Origin: Sympetrum striolatum
Taxonomy: Eukaryota; Arthropoda; Insecta; Odonata; Libellulidae
Direction: 5' to 3'
Assembly (NCBI GenBank): GCA_947579665.1
Contig: OX388349.1
Location: forward strand, 76,946,841-77,010,840
Length of the DNA stretch: 64,000 nt
A program made the position numbers and the translations under genes. Shown here piece after piece: positions 23,260 to 33,678 of the stretch. The notes under the pieces are model-generated. The model worked only from the letters and a program-made list of their open reading frames with translations, ran no database searches and was not told the DNA's origin. Numbering within the stretch: the stretch's first letter is position 1; the number at the start of each line of letters is the position of its first letter.

Positions 23260-25720
23260 TGAGAATTATTCAAACCATCTGATTTGTTATCGATTTCCTC
23301 GAAATTTCGGCTATCTACGAAGATTTAATGTAATATTTGTTGGAAAAAATATTTCTTTGTCTTTATTTTTTAATAATCATAGAAAATTTTACCAGTCTAT
23401 AATCAACCTTGCAAATCCGCTAACGAAATCGTTAAGATCATCTGGAGACAATTCCGGGACTCGATGTCGTTTGTCAAACGCAGAATGAAATGTACTGACC
23501 CTCGCAGTGGCGACAATCTTCTTCTGTTTTGATGCTAAAATACGGGGAATCGCTCTCATTTTAGACTTGTTTTCGTGAGGACCCACTAAACAATGGACGC
23601 TTTTCGAGTGTGAAAAAGGCCCTTTCTCTTCGCTGAGTTTCCCTTTCCGCGTGAAATGCCGAAGGAATCGTCAACTCCGCCTTATCTTAATTTTTATGCT
23701 TTCCTTTTCGCTGCCATCGCTTTCATCCGTCTTCTTACGTATTTCCTTTATCGCAGACCTTTCATCGGCCGAAGCTTCTATTTTACTACTGTAAAACTCT
23801 CGCGTGCTAGCGTAACGGACTCGCAACGCCTTTGGATACAGAGTTACAAAATAGAGTGGATCATCTTATTACGTTAGGCTTGGAAAATTGCTAATTTATG
23901 CTTGCAGATTGCCATTGCTTCATAATAGTTAACCACATAAAAATTACGGAAAATTCCCAAGGAAAACTTTGTGCAAAGTCACCTCAACCCTTTCCTTAAT
24001 TACGGAAAAATAAATAATAATTAAAGAATAATTTACCCCATATTGGCTCCACCCAACAGAATCTGTATAATTCAAATAAATGTTCGTTTTATACAAACTT
24101 TTCTCTCTCTACTTATTTCTTTTTTTTATGTTTTAGAGTGGAATTATTTTTACAAACTATGCGTGTTGGAAATATTCACGAAAGTGTTATGAGTGAAATA
24201 GACCCCTTCTACTAACGTGTATTTTATACTTTCCAAGATAAGATAGATCACAGGGAAGCAAAGACTATCACCTGTAAGAGAAGACTTATTCCGTTGATAG
24301 AGATAGCTTCGAGAGCTGTAAATTGTACAAATACGTCAAAGATCATGTTTACGTTCTTAGTACAGCCTAGTAATAACTGGAAAATTATATTAATCCCTCT
24401 ACCCGAAGAAAAGCGAAAGGAACATGATGCTATAATAATCCCAGAGAAAAAACGGAGATAGTCATAATGATACCACTCGGTATAAAGTGGTGGCTTTAAG
24501 ATTAGGACTCAAAATTGAACAAAGGCCCCTGCGCGAGTGATTGAGGAGTAATATTTTCTAATTATAAATCTATCACTGGTAACCTACTGCTTCCAACCAA
24601 TGCAGACATCATTTTAGCGACCTCGGATTAAAAGACCGAGTTCTAATAAATTTGAATAGTGGTTTAGCAGTGAGGATCGATTCCAATAAAAGTGCAGATT
24701 CAGAATAGTTCTATTTGAGTAACGAACCTTGACTGAAGGTGGAGACGCCTTCATTATTTATGGGATTGGGTAGTATTTAACCAGACTCGTGTCTCGCGCT
24801 ATTTCGCACCATGTCTTCGAGTTTACTTTTCCAGCGGATCGTCGCTCTAATCCTTTCTTTTTCCCGTGTTTGCTTCCTCGTCCATCTTTTTTACACTTCC
24901 TTCGGTCCTCCAGCCATTGCGTCCGACCACGGTCTCTCCTACAATTTAGTTTCTCCATATTTTCCGCCCCAGCGACCCTCTCAATGTTCCCCTTATTTAT
25001 TTCTCACGCGCCCTATAAAACTCCGAGCGCCGCGTGTTGGACGAAATCCGAAAAAGCTTTTCGCCTCGCTTAATATTTTTTTCGCTGTCGAAGGGATTCT
25101 TCTCTCGATTTCTCCATCTCCACGCTCCATTACTCTCTTCCCTCTGCATCATTCCCGCTCTTTCTCCAAGCTCCCTTCTTTCTGAAAATGGAGATTACAA
25201 TCCCATCTACTTTACCTTGTTAACTCAATTCCTGAAAGTCAAAATGAATCACTGTATAATTTACGCACTTGTCATCTAACAAGCAGCGAAGATTTTTTCT
25301 AGCTTTATTTGAATTCTCCTATAATGGGTATCAAATTAATGATTTTACATGTACTTCTTATTTGTTGATAAGGCTGTTAGGAAAATGATTCCTTCGTTCG
25401 AAATTTATGGCAAATAATAAATCATAATAATGCTCGAAATGTAGTTTCAACCATGGGTGTGGAACCAGCCCTTCCTACCGTTTACTACGGCAAATTCTTT
25501 GACTCTTAAAACTAACCAATATACTTGAATATTTTGCTTGTTAATGTTGCTAATTATTTTAAGGGAACATGAAACGGATTGAATTCCAGCTTGGTTCACT
25601 TTGGGAATAAATTATTTTTTTGCTTCGAATATAAGAATTCGATTGGAATTTTTATATTCCTGAAACACGCAACTCATGTACGGCCGATTGGCTTCGCGTA
25701 TTCCTTTATGTTTTCATAAA
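23260..25720. other. Non-coding; pyrimidine-rich block at 24.8-25.2 kb
   Basis: No gene recognised. Frames at 24789-25185 on the plus strand stay open because the DNA is rich in T and C. The complementary minus frame is Lys/Arg/Glu-rich for the same reason. Simple composition explains both. Confidence 0.45.
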
Positions 25721-25757
25721 CGTACGAACGAACGAAACGAACGAACGTACGAACGAC
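25721..25757. repeat. Imperfect (CGAA)n / GTACGAAC microsatellite
   Basis: Runs of CGAA interrupted by CGTACGAAC give a short, partly palindromic tandem tract of about 37 bases. Confidence 0.8.
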
Positions 25758-25849
25758 CTTCCAATGGAGCAAGTTACCCTCAACGGGGTTAATCTTTCCT
25801 CAAACAAATTGAAAAACATTGATTTCTATCGCTGTTGAATTTCTTGGCA

Positions 25850-25935
25850 CGTTTTATTTATTTATTATACTAAACCGCCGCGGTTAGTCTCAAGGAATAG
25901 TGGCGACGTTGACTTATATAACAATTATTTATTTT
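25850..25935 (-). mobile_element. Tail fragment of the 10-kb non-LTR family
   Basis: TTTATTTATTTAT is followed by ACTAAACCGCCGC, GTGGCGACG and ATATAACAATTATT. These blocks occur in the same order at the minus-strand 3' end at 10.12-10.2 kb (TTTATTTATTTA, ACGCTGC, GTGGCAACG, ATATAACAATA). Only about 85 bases remain and no coding part is visible. Confidence 0.45.
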
Positions 25936-26431
25936 AATTTTCTTTTTTGCGACGAGGAAAATCTGAGATATTTGTCAATTCATACTGAATCACCTCGGAA
26001 ATAGGGTGCCTTTATAAATTATGTACTTTCTGCGACAAGGACTTTCAAGTTTTCAAGGGTCAAAAGAAGTGTAGTTTACATTTATCGAAGATACTATAAT
26101 TCTCTTATCATTTGTAAGAGATCCATAATGGTTATCGGGGCTATTTTCCCATGCCCTTCATGTTAATAATATAATATTTCAGGCTTTAACTAAAGGAAAT
26201 TGTGCAGCTTCGCCTTTGTTTAATATTGCTGAAATCTGGACGTTCAATTTTTAATATAGTAAACTACGTGGTTATTAGTCAAAATGAAAGCTGACTATCG
26301 AATGTTAGTACTATTTACTTGCTAGGTGTAAACCATACTTGGAAAGTTTTTGGCATTTGGTTTCTCTTCAACGTTTCATTCTCTTAAATCTATTTTTTGC
26401 AAGATAACATTCAATTTATGACCAAATATTC

Positions 26432-26485
26432 TGTTATTTATTTATTTAATCTAACCGCTGCAAGTTGGTATGATAACAAGTTTAC
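26432..26485 (-). mobile_element. Tail fragment of the 10-kb non-LTR family
   Basis: TTATTTATTTATTTAAT is followed by CTAACCGCTGCAAG, matching ACGCTGCAAG next to the TTTA run at 10.12-10.15 kb. It is the shortest of three such tails, all on the same strand. Confidence 0.45.
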
Positions 26486-27549
26486 TTTTGGACTCAAAAC
26501 TCTCTTCTTTTAGAAGCTATCGAGAAGAATCAACTCTTCAGTGGTTGTTTGGAGGCAGTTTCCAGTAATATTTCCCCAAACGTAGATTTGAAATTTCCAT
26601 GTCCTAAAATTCTTTTCCACTCCTTAATTAATTGCCTTTCCATCGTCTATCCACGTTCCACCCTCATTCCACATCCGCCTGTCTTATCCTCGATTTTCAA
26701 AGACGGGCGGAATAAGTAAGTACCTCCATGGATTCCGCTTCTTTAGCGCCGCTTTCCTTTCTTCTCTATTTTCGTCACACATTGCTTTCTCTTAGTCTCT
26801 CCTTCTCCTTGGCTTTGCTTTCGCCTACCGAATGTGCGCGGTCTCTTGACAGCCCAATAAATATCCTCCCGATTCAAAACCGCAATCTCTCGCATCTTCT
26901 CCTATCCACACTCCTCTCTCACAGAATTCCTTTACTTCTTATTTTATTTCTCAGGTTCGCAATTAAGTCTCAGATTGCCTCGATAGATAAAGCCATAAAA
27001 ACACTTTCAAAATCAAACGGATAAATTCTCTTGGTAATGTTTGCTAATCATCGACGATGACCTATAACTGTCCAAACTGGTTGCATGTACCAGAATTATG
27101 TCTTTATTCTAGTATTATACCCAAAGTGTATAAAATAAGCTCTGTAATAAATTCTATACGTTATAAATGCTAAGTGTAATTTTCAAATGTCGAATTTATA
27201 AAATATTTCTATCATGTCAATTTGTTAAACGAGAATAAAAATTAAACTTCACTACAGCTGAAAATGATTCTTGGAGCCTCATGTTGATTTGAGTATTTTC
27301 ATTTTTGGTGCTGGGCGAAGAGAGGTCTCTACTAGTACAATTAAAGGCATCAGAAAATAATGCATCCACCAAACCACACATTTCCGTTTTCTCTATGGAC
27401 CAATTTTTGCTTTCACTCTCTCATTGAAATTAACAAGCCTTTTCCGGCGTAAAATAAGGTATTTTTGAAGTCTACCTAAATAATTTGATGTACTGTTACC
27501 TTGTTGGAAAGATATGCGTTCTGAATCATCTACGCAAAATTCTTCCCTT
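26486..27549. other. Non-coding; pyrimidine-rich block at 26.6-26.95 kb
   Basis: No gene recognised. The 98-codon plus frame at 26728-27024 is Ser/Leu-rich and composition-driven. Confidence 0.5.
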
Positions 27550-27682
27550 GAAAATTTCATTAGATTCAATGATTAGAATCCATAATTATGTAATGAAAAT
27601 TTCATTAGATTCAATGATTAGAATCCATTATTATGTAATGAAAATTTCATTAGATTCATTGGTTAGAATCCATAATTATGTC
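27550..27682. repeat. 45-bp tandem repeat, three copies
   Basis: The unit starts GAAAATTTCATTAGATTC and recurs at 27550, 27595 and 27640 with only a few differences. As 45 is divisible by three, the plus frame 27485-27817 stays open and shows a 15-residue repeat ending IRIHNYV. That frame has no other feature suggestive of a protein. A minisatellite is the simplest reading. Confidence 0.85.
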
Positions 27683-28715
27683 ACTCACGAAAGTACAAAT
27701 AAGTTCAAAAAGTTCATAAGTAAAATTAATTTCTGCCTCCATTTTGCATTCAATGATTTTAGACATGGATTAGACCATTCACGGGCACTTGAGAACATTA
27801 CCGTCTCATGTAAATAAAAAAGATACAATTTGCTGATTTCCGTATATTTACCATCGTTAGATAACTTCTTTTTCTATGTTTCTTCATAAAATCTGATTTT
27901 ATTCTAATCAGATAGGAGAGTTTACAGAATAAGTTATTACTATGTCGTATATCACGACCAATCACTTGGAAATGGAAGAATTCTAGTCAAAGTAAAAGTC
28001 GAATCGATTCTAGAAATAAATATCTAGAATTTTATGCATTAAAAATTCAACTATCAATTATTTATCGCAATTAGTTGCGAGACGTAATAGGATACAAGAC
28101 GTATTCAGAAAGATTTCCTCTTCTGAGAGAATTCCCGGGAGGCGGATACACCTTTCACCTTCAGAGCAGCTGTTCTCGCTGCGACTCTCGGATTGCAGCT
28201 CCGGTGAATCACTTCCAAGCCGTTGGCATTTGTGCAGCAGAAAATCAGACGCGTCTAAAAGATTTTAACTCTCGCAAAACTTCTGTTCAGCGTAATCACA
28301 GTTATCATTTCCCATGGAACTAGCAATAGTACTACAAGCTATATTATTCACCTAAAGTTTACTATGATTGTTTGGCTCTTTCGAAAATAATCTCTTCATC
28401 ACCTTGTTAACTATTCCTATATTATCCACCATAAAGAATATCATCCTCTCTCAATATGTTAAGATTATTACTAACGATGCTGTATTAAAACTCTAGAAAA
28501 TTATGATATTGACTACCAATCAGTGATGGAATAAATTTTATTCTCTGGCGGAGCAGGTACCTTGTGTAAAATACGCCGATTACCTATTACCATAATGAGT
28601 CATTGATGATTAATTTTATTATACTTAAATGAACTTTCTGGACCTGTTTGTCCTCAGCTCACTCAATTATAAGTGACCTCATAGGCTTTGAATCAATCGC
28701 AATGGAGGGGAGACG
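27683..28715. other. Non-coding stretch
   Basis: No recognised feature. The 82-codon plus frame at 28075-28323 lies in a locally G+C-richer patch (28120-28260) and has no motif; exon status cannot be supported. Confidence 0.45.
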
Positions 28716-28716
28716 C

Positions 28717-29659
28717 GGGTAAAGTGGTCCATGACTTCATGGAAGTCGAAATACGTATAGCCGCTTTGCAAGTTTTTTGATGGTTTTGGATTTGTTGTTT
28801 ATATATAACATAACCATCAGCAGCCGGTTTCTTTATTTGTATTAATTATTTAAATTTTGCAAATAAAATTTCCCTCGTTATCATAAAAGTTTCGTAAGTT
28901 TGTAAAATGCCCACTTTACCCCGTTGCATGAGTAAAGTGGTCCACTTGTATAATTATTTCAAATTTCTCCATAATATTATCTCTGGTCAGTATTTCTTCA
29001 TCTTAGACGTAATGAATAAATGATACAAGACTAGATATAATTACCAAAGCATAATAACATTATTTATCACGAAAATAATAGGATTTAATAAAATACATAT
29101 CATTAACGTTTGACAAATTTTTATTTTTCTAAGAAGTTGTTCACATTCCTACAATGTATTTATTATTTTATTGTTATTTATTAGCAGAAGTCACAGATAA
29201 ACTCATTGCAAAAATCATCATCAACTCCTGCACACTCATCATGAGCCTACTTTGAATAGTGGTTCCCTATAAAAACATGGGGGATCACTTTACCCCACAT
29301 GTAATTTAAATTCAAACCCGTTAAAAAGAACTTAAATAATAATGAAAGCGAAGGAAAACATACTGAGATTTTTAAACAATCTCTGGCTCTACTAAAAAAA
29401 TAGTTTAAATGAAATTATGTTTATATTATTAGAGAAATCAAAGGTATAAAATAACCTACCTATGGTCAGTTATCTCGGAATGGCAACATTTCTCCCTGCT
29501 GAAAACAAAGTACTAAGCCACCCCTAACAGAGGCAACAGCTCAACTTACTTGATATATCGGAAGTAGCCTACAGGATGGATTGCAACACTAACATGGGAG
29601 AAAAAACGTAGGGTACAACTTTACCCCGGGGAACCGCTTTAGACGGGTCCCACTTTAGG
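28717..29659. mobile_element. Candidate DNA transposon marked by repeated GTAAAGTGG words
   Basis: GGGTAAAGTGGTCC opens the segment (28717-28730), and its inverted partner GGGTCCCACTTTAGG closes it (29645-29659). Inside are further copies: CCACTTTACCCC (28911-28922), AGTAAAGTGGTCCAC (28931-28945), GATCACTTTACCCCAC (about 29282-29297) and CAACTTTACCCCGGGG (about 29616-29631). The clustering in both orientations over less than 1 kb cannot be chance. Terminal and subterminal repeats of a cut-and-paste element are the best explanation, but no transposase frame and no clear target duplication are seen, so the boundaries are approximate. Confidence 0.45.
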
Positions 29660-30033
29660 AGTCACTTTCGCAATTTCTCTATTTTATTTAAATTAAAACT
29701 TGGTTATGCTGACTAGCCAATATCGCCTTTTTTTGAACACCAATACGCACAAATATATGTATTTAATGGAATGATTTCAGTCAAAAGAAAACAACATATC
29801 TCTTTGACCTCAATGATAAATGTTAGTTTCTATATATATTTATTCTAAGTACGTTTAAAGACTACCACTTGGCCTGGTGCCTAATTTTAATCCTCAAGAA
29901 TAATATATAAATATGTAATTCTTGACATTTATTAACCGAAATTTAGTTATGCGCCTTTAAGTTCTTGATTTCGATCCCCAAAGAGGGGATTTATCGGTTA
30001 GAAATCTTTTATTGCCCCCGTGGGGTGCTAACA

Positions 30034-30075
30034 GCCCCTTCCACTCGCCGGAAAGCGGTTCGCGGGAAATTAATC
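30034..30075 (+). repeat. Diverged 3' hairpin of the non-LTR family, copy 4
   Basis: AGCCCCTTCCACTCGCC, GGAAA, GCGGTTCGCGGG aligns by eye with the 3' hairpin of the 14-kb elements (ACCCCCTGCCACACGCC, GAAAG, GCGGCTTGTAGGG). The inner CGC/GCG stem remains while the outer stem is reduced to CCC/GGG. No coding remnant is recognisable upstream, so this is probably a very old tail, or a tail of a related family. Confidence 0.4.
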
Positions 30076-30099
30076 TAGATAATTGTCGAGATGGATTCA

Positions 30100-31430
30100 A
30101 TATCGGTTCCATTCAGTCCCAGCCGATGAGCTTTGGATGTCGTGTATTTTCAAAGAGGCTTTCACATCGATTTTTTCGTTCTTTCACATGGCATTGCAAT
30201 TTTTACAGTTGTTTTAACAGTTACTTAAATCAATTTTAAGTAATTGCTCACCTCTACTTATGATATATTTCTTAACATTTGTTTCTGTTTGACGAAATAT
30301 GGGAAAAGTAATACCCCCTTACATTTCGCTTTAAAACCAATACAGCATTAAAGGTGGAGTATATTTTTAAATTTTAATCAACCGTAAATAATGATAAGGA
30401 TAAAAGGAGTAATACTTAAGAAATATGAAATAATTCATAAGCCTTTAGGTGGTTTCCCTAAGAACTAAAGTGTTGACCGAGTGAGGGAAACCATCAAACT
30501 TGGGAAAAAACCTCTGTTCCGAGGAACCCAATCCGTATTTCAAATGACGAATAATCTGCGGCGAAAGAATTCTGTTCTGAATATAATTCTAACAGACATA
30601 AAGAGTATTAAAAGTTTTTATTTTTCATTTCAACCACACATTTTCTTCGCTGAAAATGAAATAAGCTAATATATTACATAATATTTGCATTAACTATTTA
30701 TTTTCAAAGACTGATATTTGTTCTCTTTCGCGATTGCATTTTCAATAAACAGTAATTTGTAGCTTCACTGATACAAGTGCAAAATCGTCATCATGGCTGG
30801 ATTTGTTCCGTTTCGATCTTTTTCTCGAAAATGTGCCCTTTTCCTCTCGTAATCTCATTATTCTTTCTATCGCTTCGTCATCGCCGCCTCCCTTTCTCCT
30901 GACCTCAATCCAAAGGAGCGAATTTCCCCGCCCCTCAAATTCCCTCTTTCTCGTGCATCTCCATTTTCCGCTATTCTCCGCCTTCGTCGCTGATTGCACG
31001 TTTCCACTTTTGGATTTCTTGCGCTTATCGATCGTTCCCAGTCGACACTTTTCATCGAATGTTTCCCTCTCGATCAGTTCGATAAATGTCGAATCGTTCT
31101 CCGATATCCGAGTGCTAACAAGTCTCCGAATCCTTTCTGCTTCACCCTCTTCACTATCATCGCATTTTTCGCCGCCCACTGCCTTTTGTCTCCCATTTCA
31201 TGAGTCACACGATCACCAACCGAGAGCTGTACAAAGACTTTACATCGGAGTCTAGTTCCAAGTCCTTCAGCGTTCGAGGATACTTCTATTCCCTCCCGAT
31301 TAAATGAACGTTAGATTAATGGAAATGTAGGTGATTCCTTCTGATGATTGAAGTTCCGTCGTATTCATTGTGTTATTCTGGTAGATTTGTCGAGATAATC
31401 ATCCGTCTTTGCTGAACCCGAGCCAATCCA
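30100..31430. other. Non-coding; pyrimidine-rich block at 30.8-31.2 kb
   Basis: The 145-codon minus frame (30742-31179) is Arg/Lys/Glu/Ser-rich, and the overlapping plus frame (30803-31255) is Ser/Phe/Leu-rich. Both follow from a pyrimidine-biased plus strand. No domain, start context or splice border supports either. Confidence 0.4.
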
Positions 31431-31438
31431 TGACGTCA
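31431..31438. promoter_or_regulatory. Full CRE word TGACGTCA
   Basis: TGACGTCA is the palindromic consensus bound by CREB/ATF-type bZIP factors. It lies in a locally G+C-richer stretch with a second GACGTC at about 31469. Binding is not shown by sequence alone. Confidence 0.3.
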
Positions 31439-32683
31439 CGCATTCCTGGGCGAGAATTTGGATGTGCGACGTCGGTTTTCTTCGCTTTTAACCGCAGAAG
31501 GGGAATCGAGGGCTTCCGGACTCATCACTATTTTTTGAACATGATTGATGGACGAGAATTATCATAACTCTTCCTTGGGATCATGCTAGCATTTAATTCA
31601 CATAAAGTAGTCATTTTGCTTGCTAGAATGTTTTGGATGACAGTGGTGTGAAAATAATCGTCATAAGAAGCTGTTTGTCATTTCATCACCAAGAAATTTA
31701 ATTAAGATAGTATTACTTGGGGTAACCATTGAGATTTCAATGGAAATTTTATATTATACGAAATTAAACAGGTTGAATTAGTTTCCTTCTTAAAATTTTA
31801 GGTCCCAGCTCACTCAAGATGACTTGATCCTCAAGACTCTTTGCGTCTCTTTTATATGTATTCATCATTCTTAAATGATATATTTGTGATCTGTAGAGTA
31901 GTGCTTTCCACCAATCCTCGTGCATCATACCATGGCTATTTTTCCCTTTTCTTTCTTTGTTTTTCGTATCTTTCATCTCCTGTCCACTCCTTCCTTCTCT
32001 TTGGGACAAATTGTTCTCTTGACTTCTCCGTTGCCGTTCGGAGTGATGTAATTTCCGCCTCTCTTTCAAACTCCTCTTCTACACTTGGTTCCACTGATTC
32101 TCTAAAGTACCACTCATTTCGGACTTTCGCTTTCCCCCTTTACAGTTACGATCGTCAAGCTCTTACTACATCGAAGGCATGACGTCATGCCTCTTTGTAT
32201 ACGTTCAATTTCATTATCTCTCACCATTTAAAGTAGCATTTTTCATTTTGCTGAAATTTTGAGCGGACATTCAATTGAATTATATATCCTTTTATTTAAA
32301 ATTCGAGATAATTATTAATGCAAGTGTAAGTTTACGTGGTGACACTACTTTGTTAGAGAAGTACATTATGCGTGCAGAAGGAAAGATTTTTTTCTGTTGG
32401 AAAGTCAAGTACAGGTCTATCTGAAGGGGCAGGCATTGTTACGTTCGAATTAAAATGAAGGGGACGCTATTCTATAGGCAATAGTAGAATTTATTTTTCT
32501 CTTTTATTGTTCTATTTCTGCAATCGCTATTTATACGTAATTCTAATGTTCAATTTTTTTTAGTTTCTCTAAAAATTCTTGAGAGAGAAATTTCTAAAAT
32601 AATCCGACATTTATCTACATTTATTGATTCTCATTCTTTATATTCTCTTTTTATTTGACTGTAGATTCATTATGCTTTTCATG
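31439..32683. other. Non-coding stretch around the second CRE
   Basis: Apart from the CRE palindrome at 32175-32192, no gene is recognised. Frames at 31764-32069 (minus, Lys/Arg/Glu-rich) and 31841-32182 (plus, Ser/Phe-rich) are mirror products of a pyrimidine-rich plus strand. Confidence 0.4.
32175..32192. promoter_or_regulatory. 18-bp perfect palindrome centred on a CRE
   Basis: AGGCATGACGTCATGCCT is a perfect palindrome with a complete CRE in its centre. It is the second full CRE within about 750 bases. Confidence 0.35.
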
Positions 32684-33468
32684 TTATCTAAGAGGGGCGT
32701 AGATATGGGGGGTCGAGGGTATCTTAACCCCCCCCCAGACAAGAAATACTAATATAAAATAAGAATTGTCAGCGAATAACTAGTCAGTCTGTAAGTCTTT
32801 ATTTTCCGCTTACATGCATATTATACGTCAGCTAGGTATCATACGATAATTTAAATCCCTGATTGTTGTGAGCAATGCCTGTTCTTCCTGTATAAAATGA
32901 AAGGAAAATAATGTCGTCTGCGGTAAACAATTACTGAAGCCGGTAATTTACAAATTAAAATTTGTATCTTATGAAATAGTGAGCTTCGGAAACGATCGAA
33001 ATTATCGAGAAAAAAACGCGTTGTACGAATTATAAAATAAATCACGAGTGTTGCATGTTGTCTATGCGAAAAAGTCATCGTTGTGTGCGGATCACCCCAC
33101 CGTTGGGATGATGATGGTGATCAGTGACCCGGGACATGGACATGGCATTATAATTATGGCATTATAAAAGAAGATTTATAATGATTGTATTTCAAATTCC
33201 CTTGTATTATTAATAAGTGTTAGCTCCATATATGGCACTTTCTCTTTGTTCCGGCTGTCTGTTTTAATAAACAGCACCTTTTGATTCAAACCTGTATCTA
33301 TTTGAAATTGGGATTAAGGATCGATCGTTTCAAGATAAAGAATGGTTACATGGATAACGATACTCTTAACAATCCAACAGCATTCAATTATACTAAAAGA
33401 TATTCTTATACTTCATTGAGGGCTAAACCACCCCCCAGGGAAAAAATATCCACGCCCCTGTTATCTAA
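32684..33468. mobile_element. Non-autonomous hAT-type transposon with 8-bp target duplication
   Basis: The element (32692-33460, 769 bp) begins GAGGGGCGTAGATAT, and the complement of its other end begins CAGGGGCGTGGATAT, giving terminal inverted repeats of about 15 bases with two mismatches. It is flanked by identical TTATCTAA octamers at 32684-32691 and 33461-33468. An 8-bp duplication and a (C/G)AGGGGCG(T)-type end are hallmarks of the hAT superfamily. No hAT transposase motif is present, so it depended on an enzyme supplied elsewhere. The exact duplication implies a fairly recent insertion. Confidence 0.8.
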
Positions 33469-33653
33469 CAACGACTATGCCCTTGAAATGGTTGAATGCG
33501 AGTCACCAATATTTTTATGGGCCTCCATTACTGTCTCACAAGGGTCAGAAATGCTATATATATATATGCTCTAAAGTTATGATTTTCTATAATCTCTAAA
33601 GACAGAAATATATTTACTGTAACGATCAAAAATTAATTTTGTTCTATTTTACA

Positions 33654-33678
33654 AATAAATTAATTAATTAATTAATCT
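33654..33678. repeat. (TTAA)n microsatellite
   Basis: A short run of AATTAATTAATT repeats, about six units. Confidence 0.85.

Noticed and set aside
30742..31179. 145-codon Arg/Glu/Ser-rich minus frame
   Set aside because: It arises from a purine-rich strand, overlaps an open plus frame, and has no domain or splice evidence.
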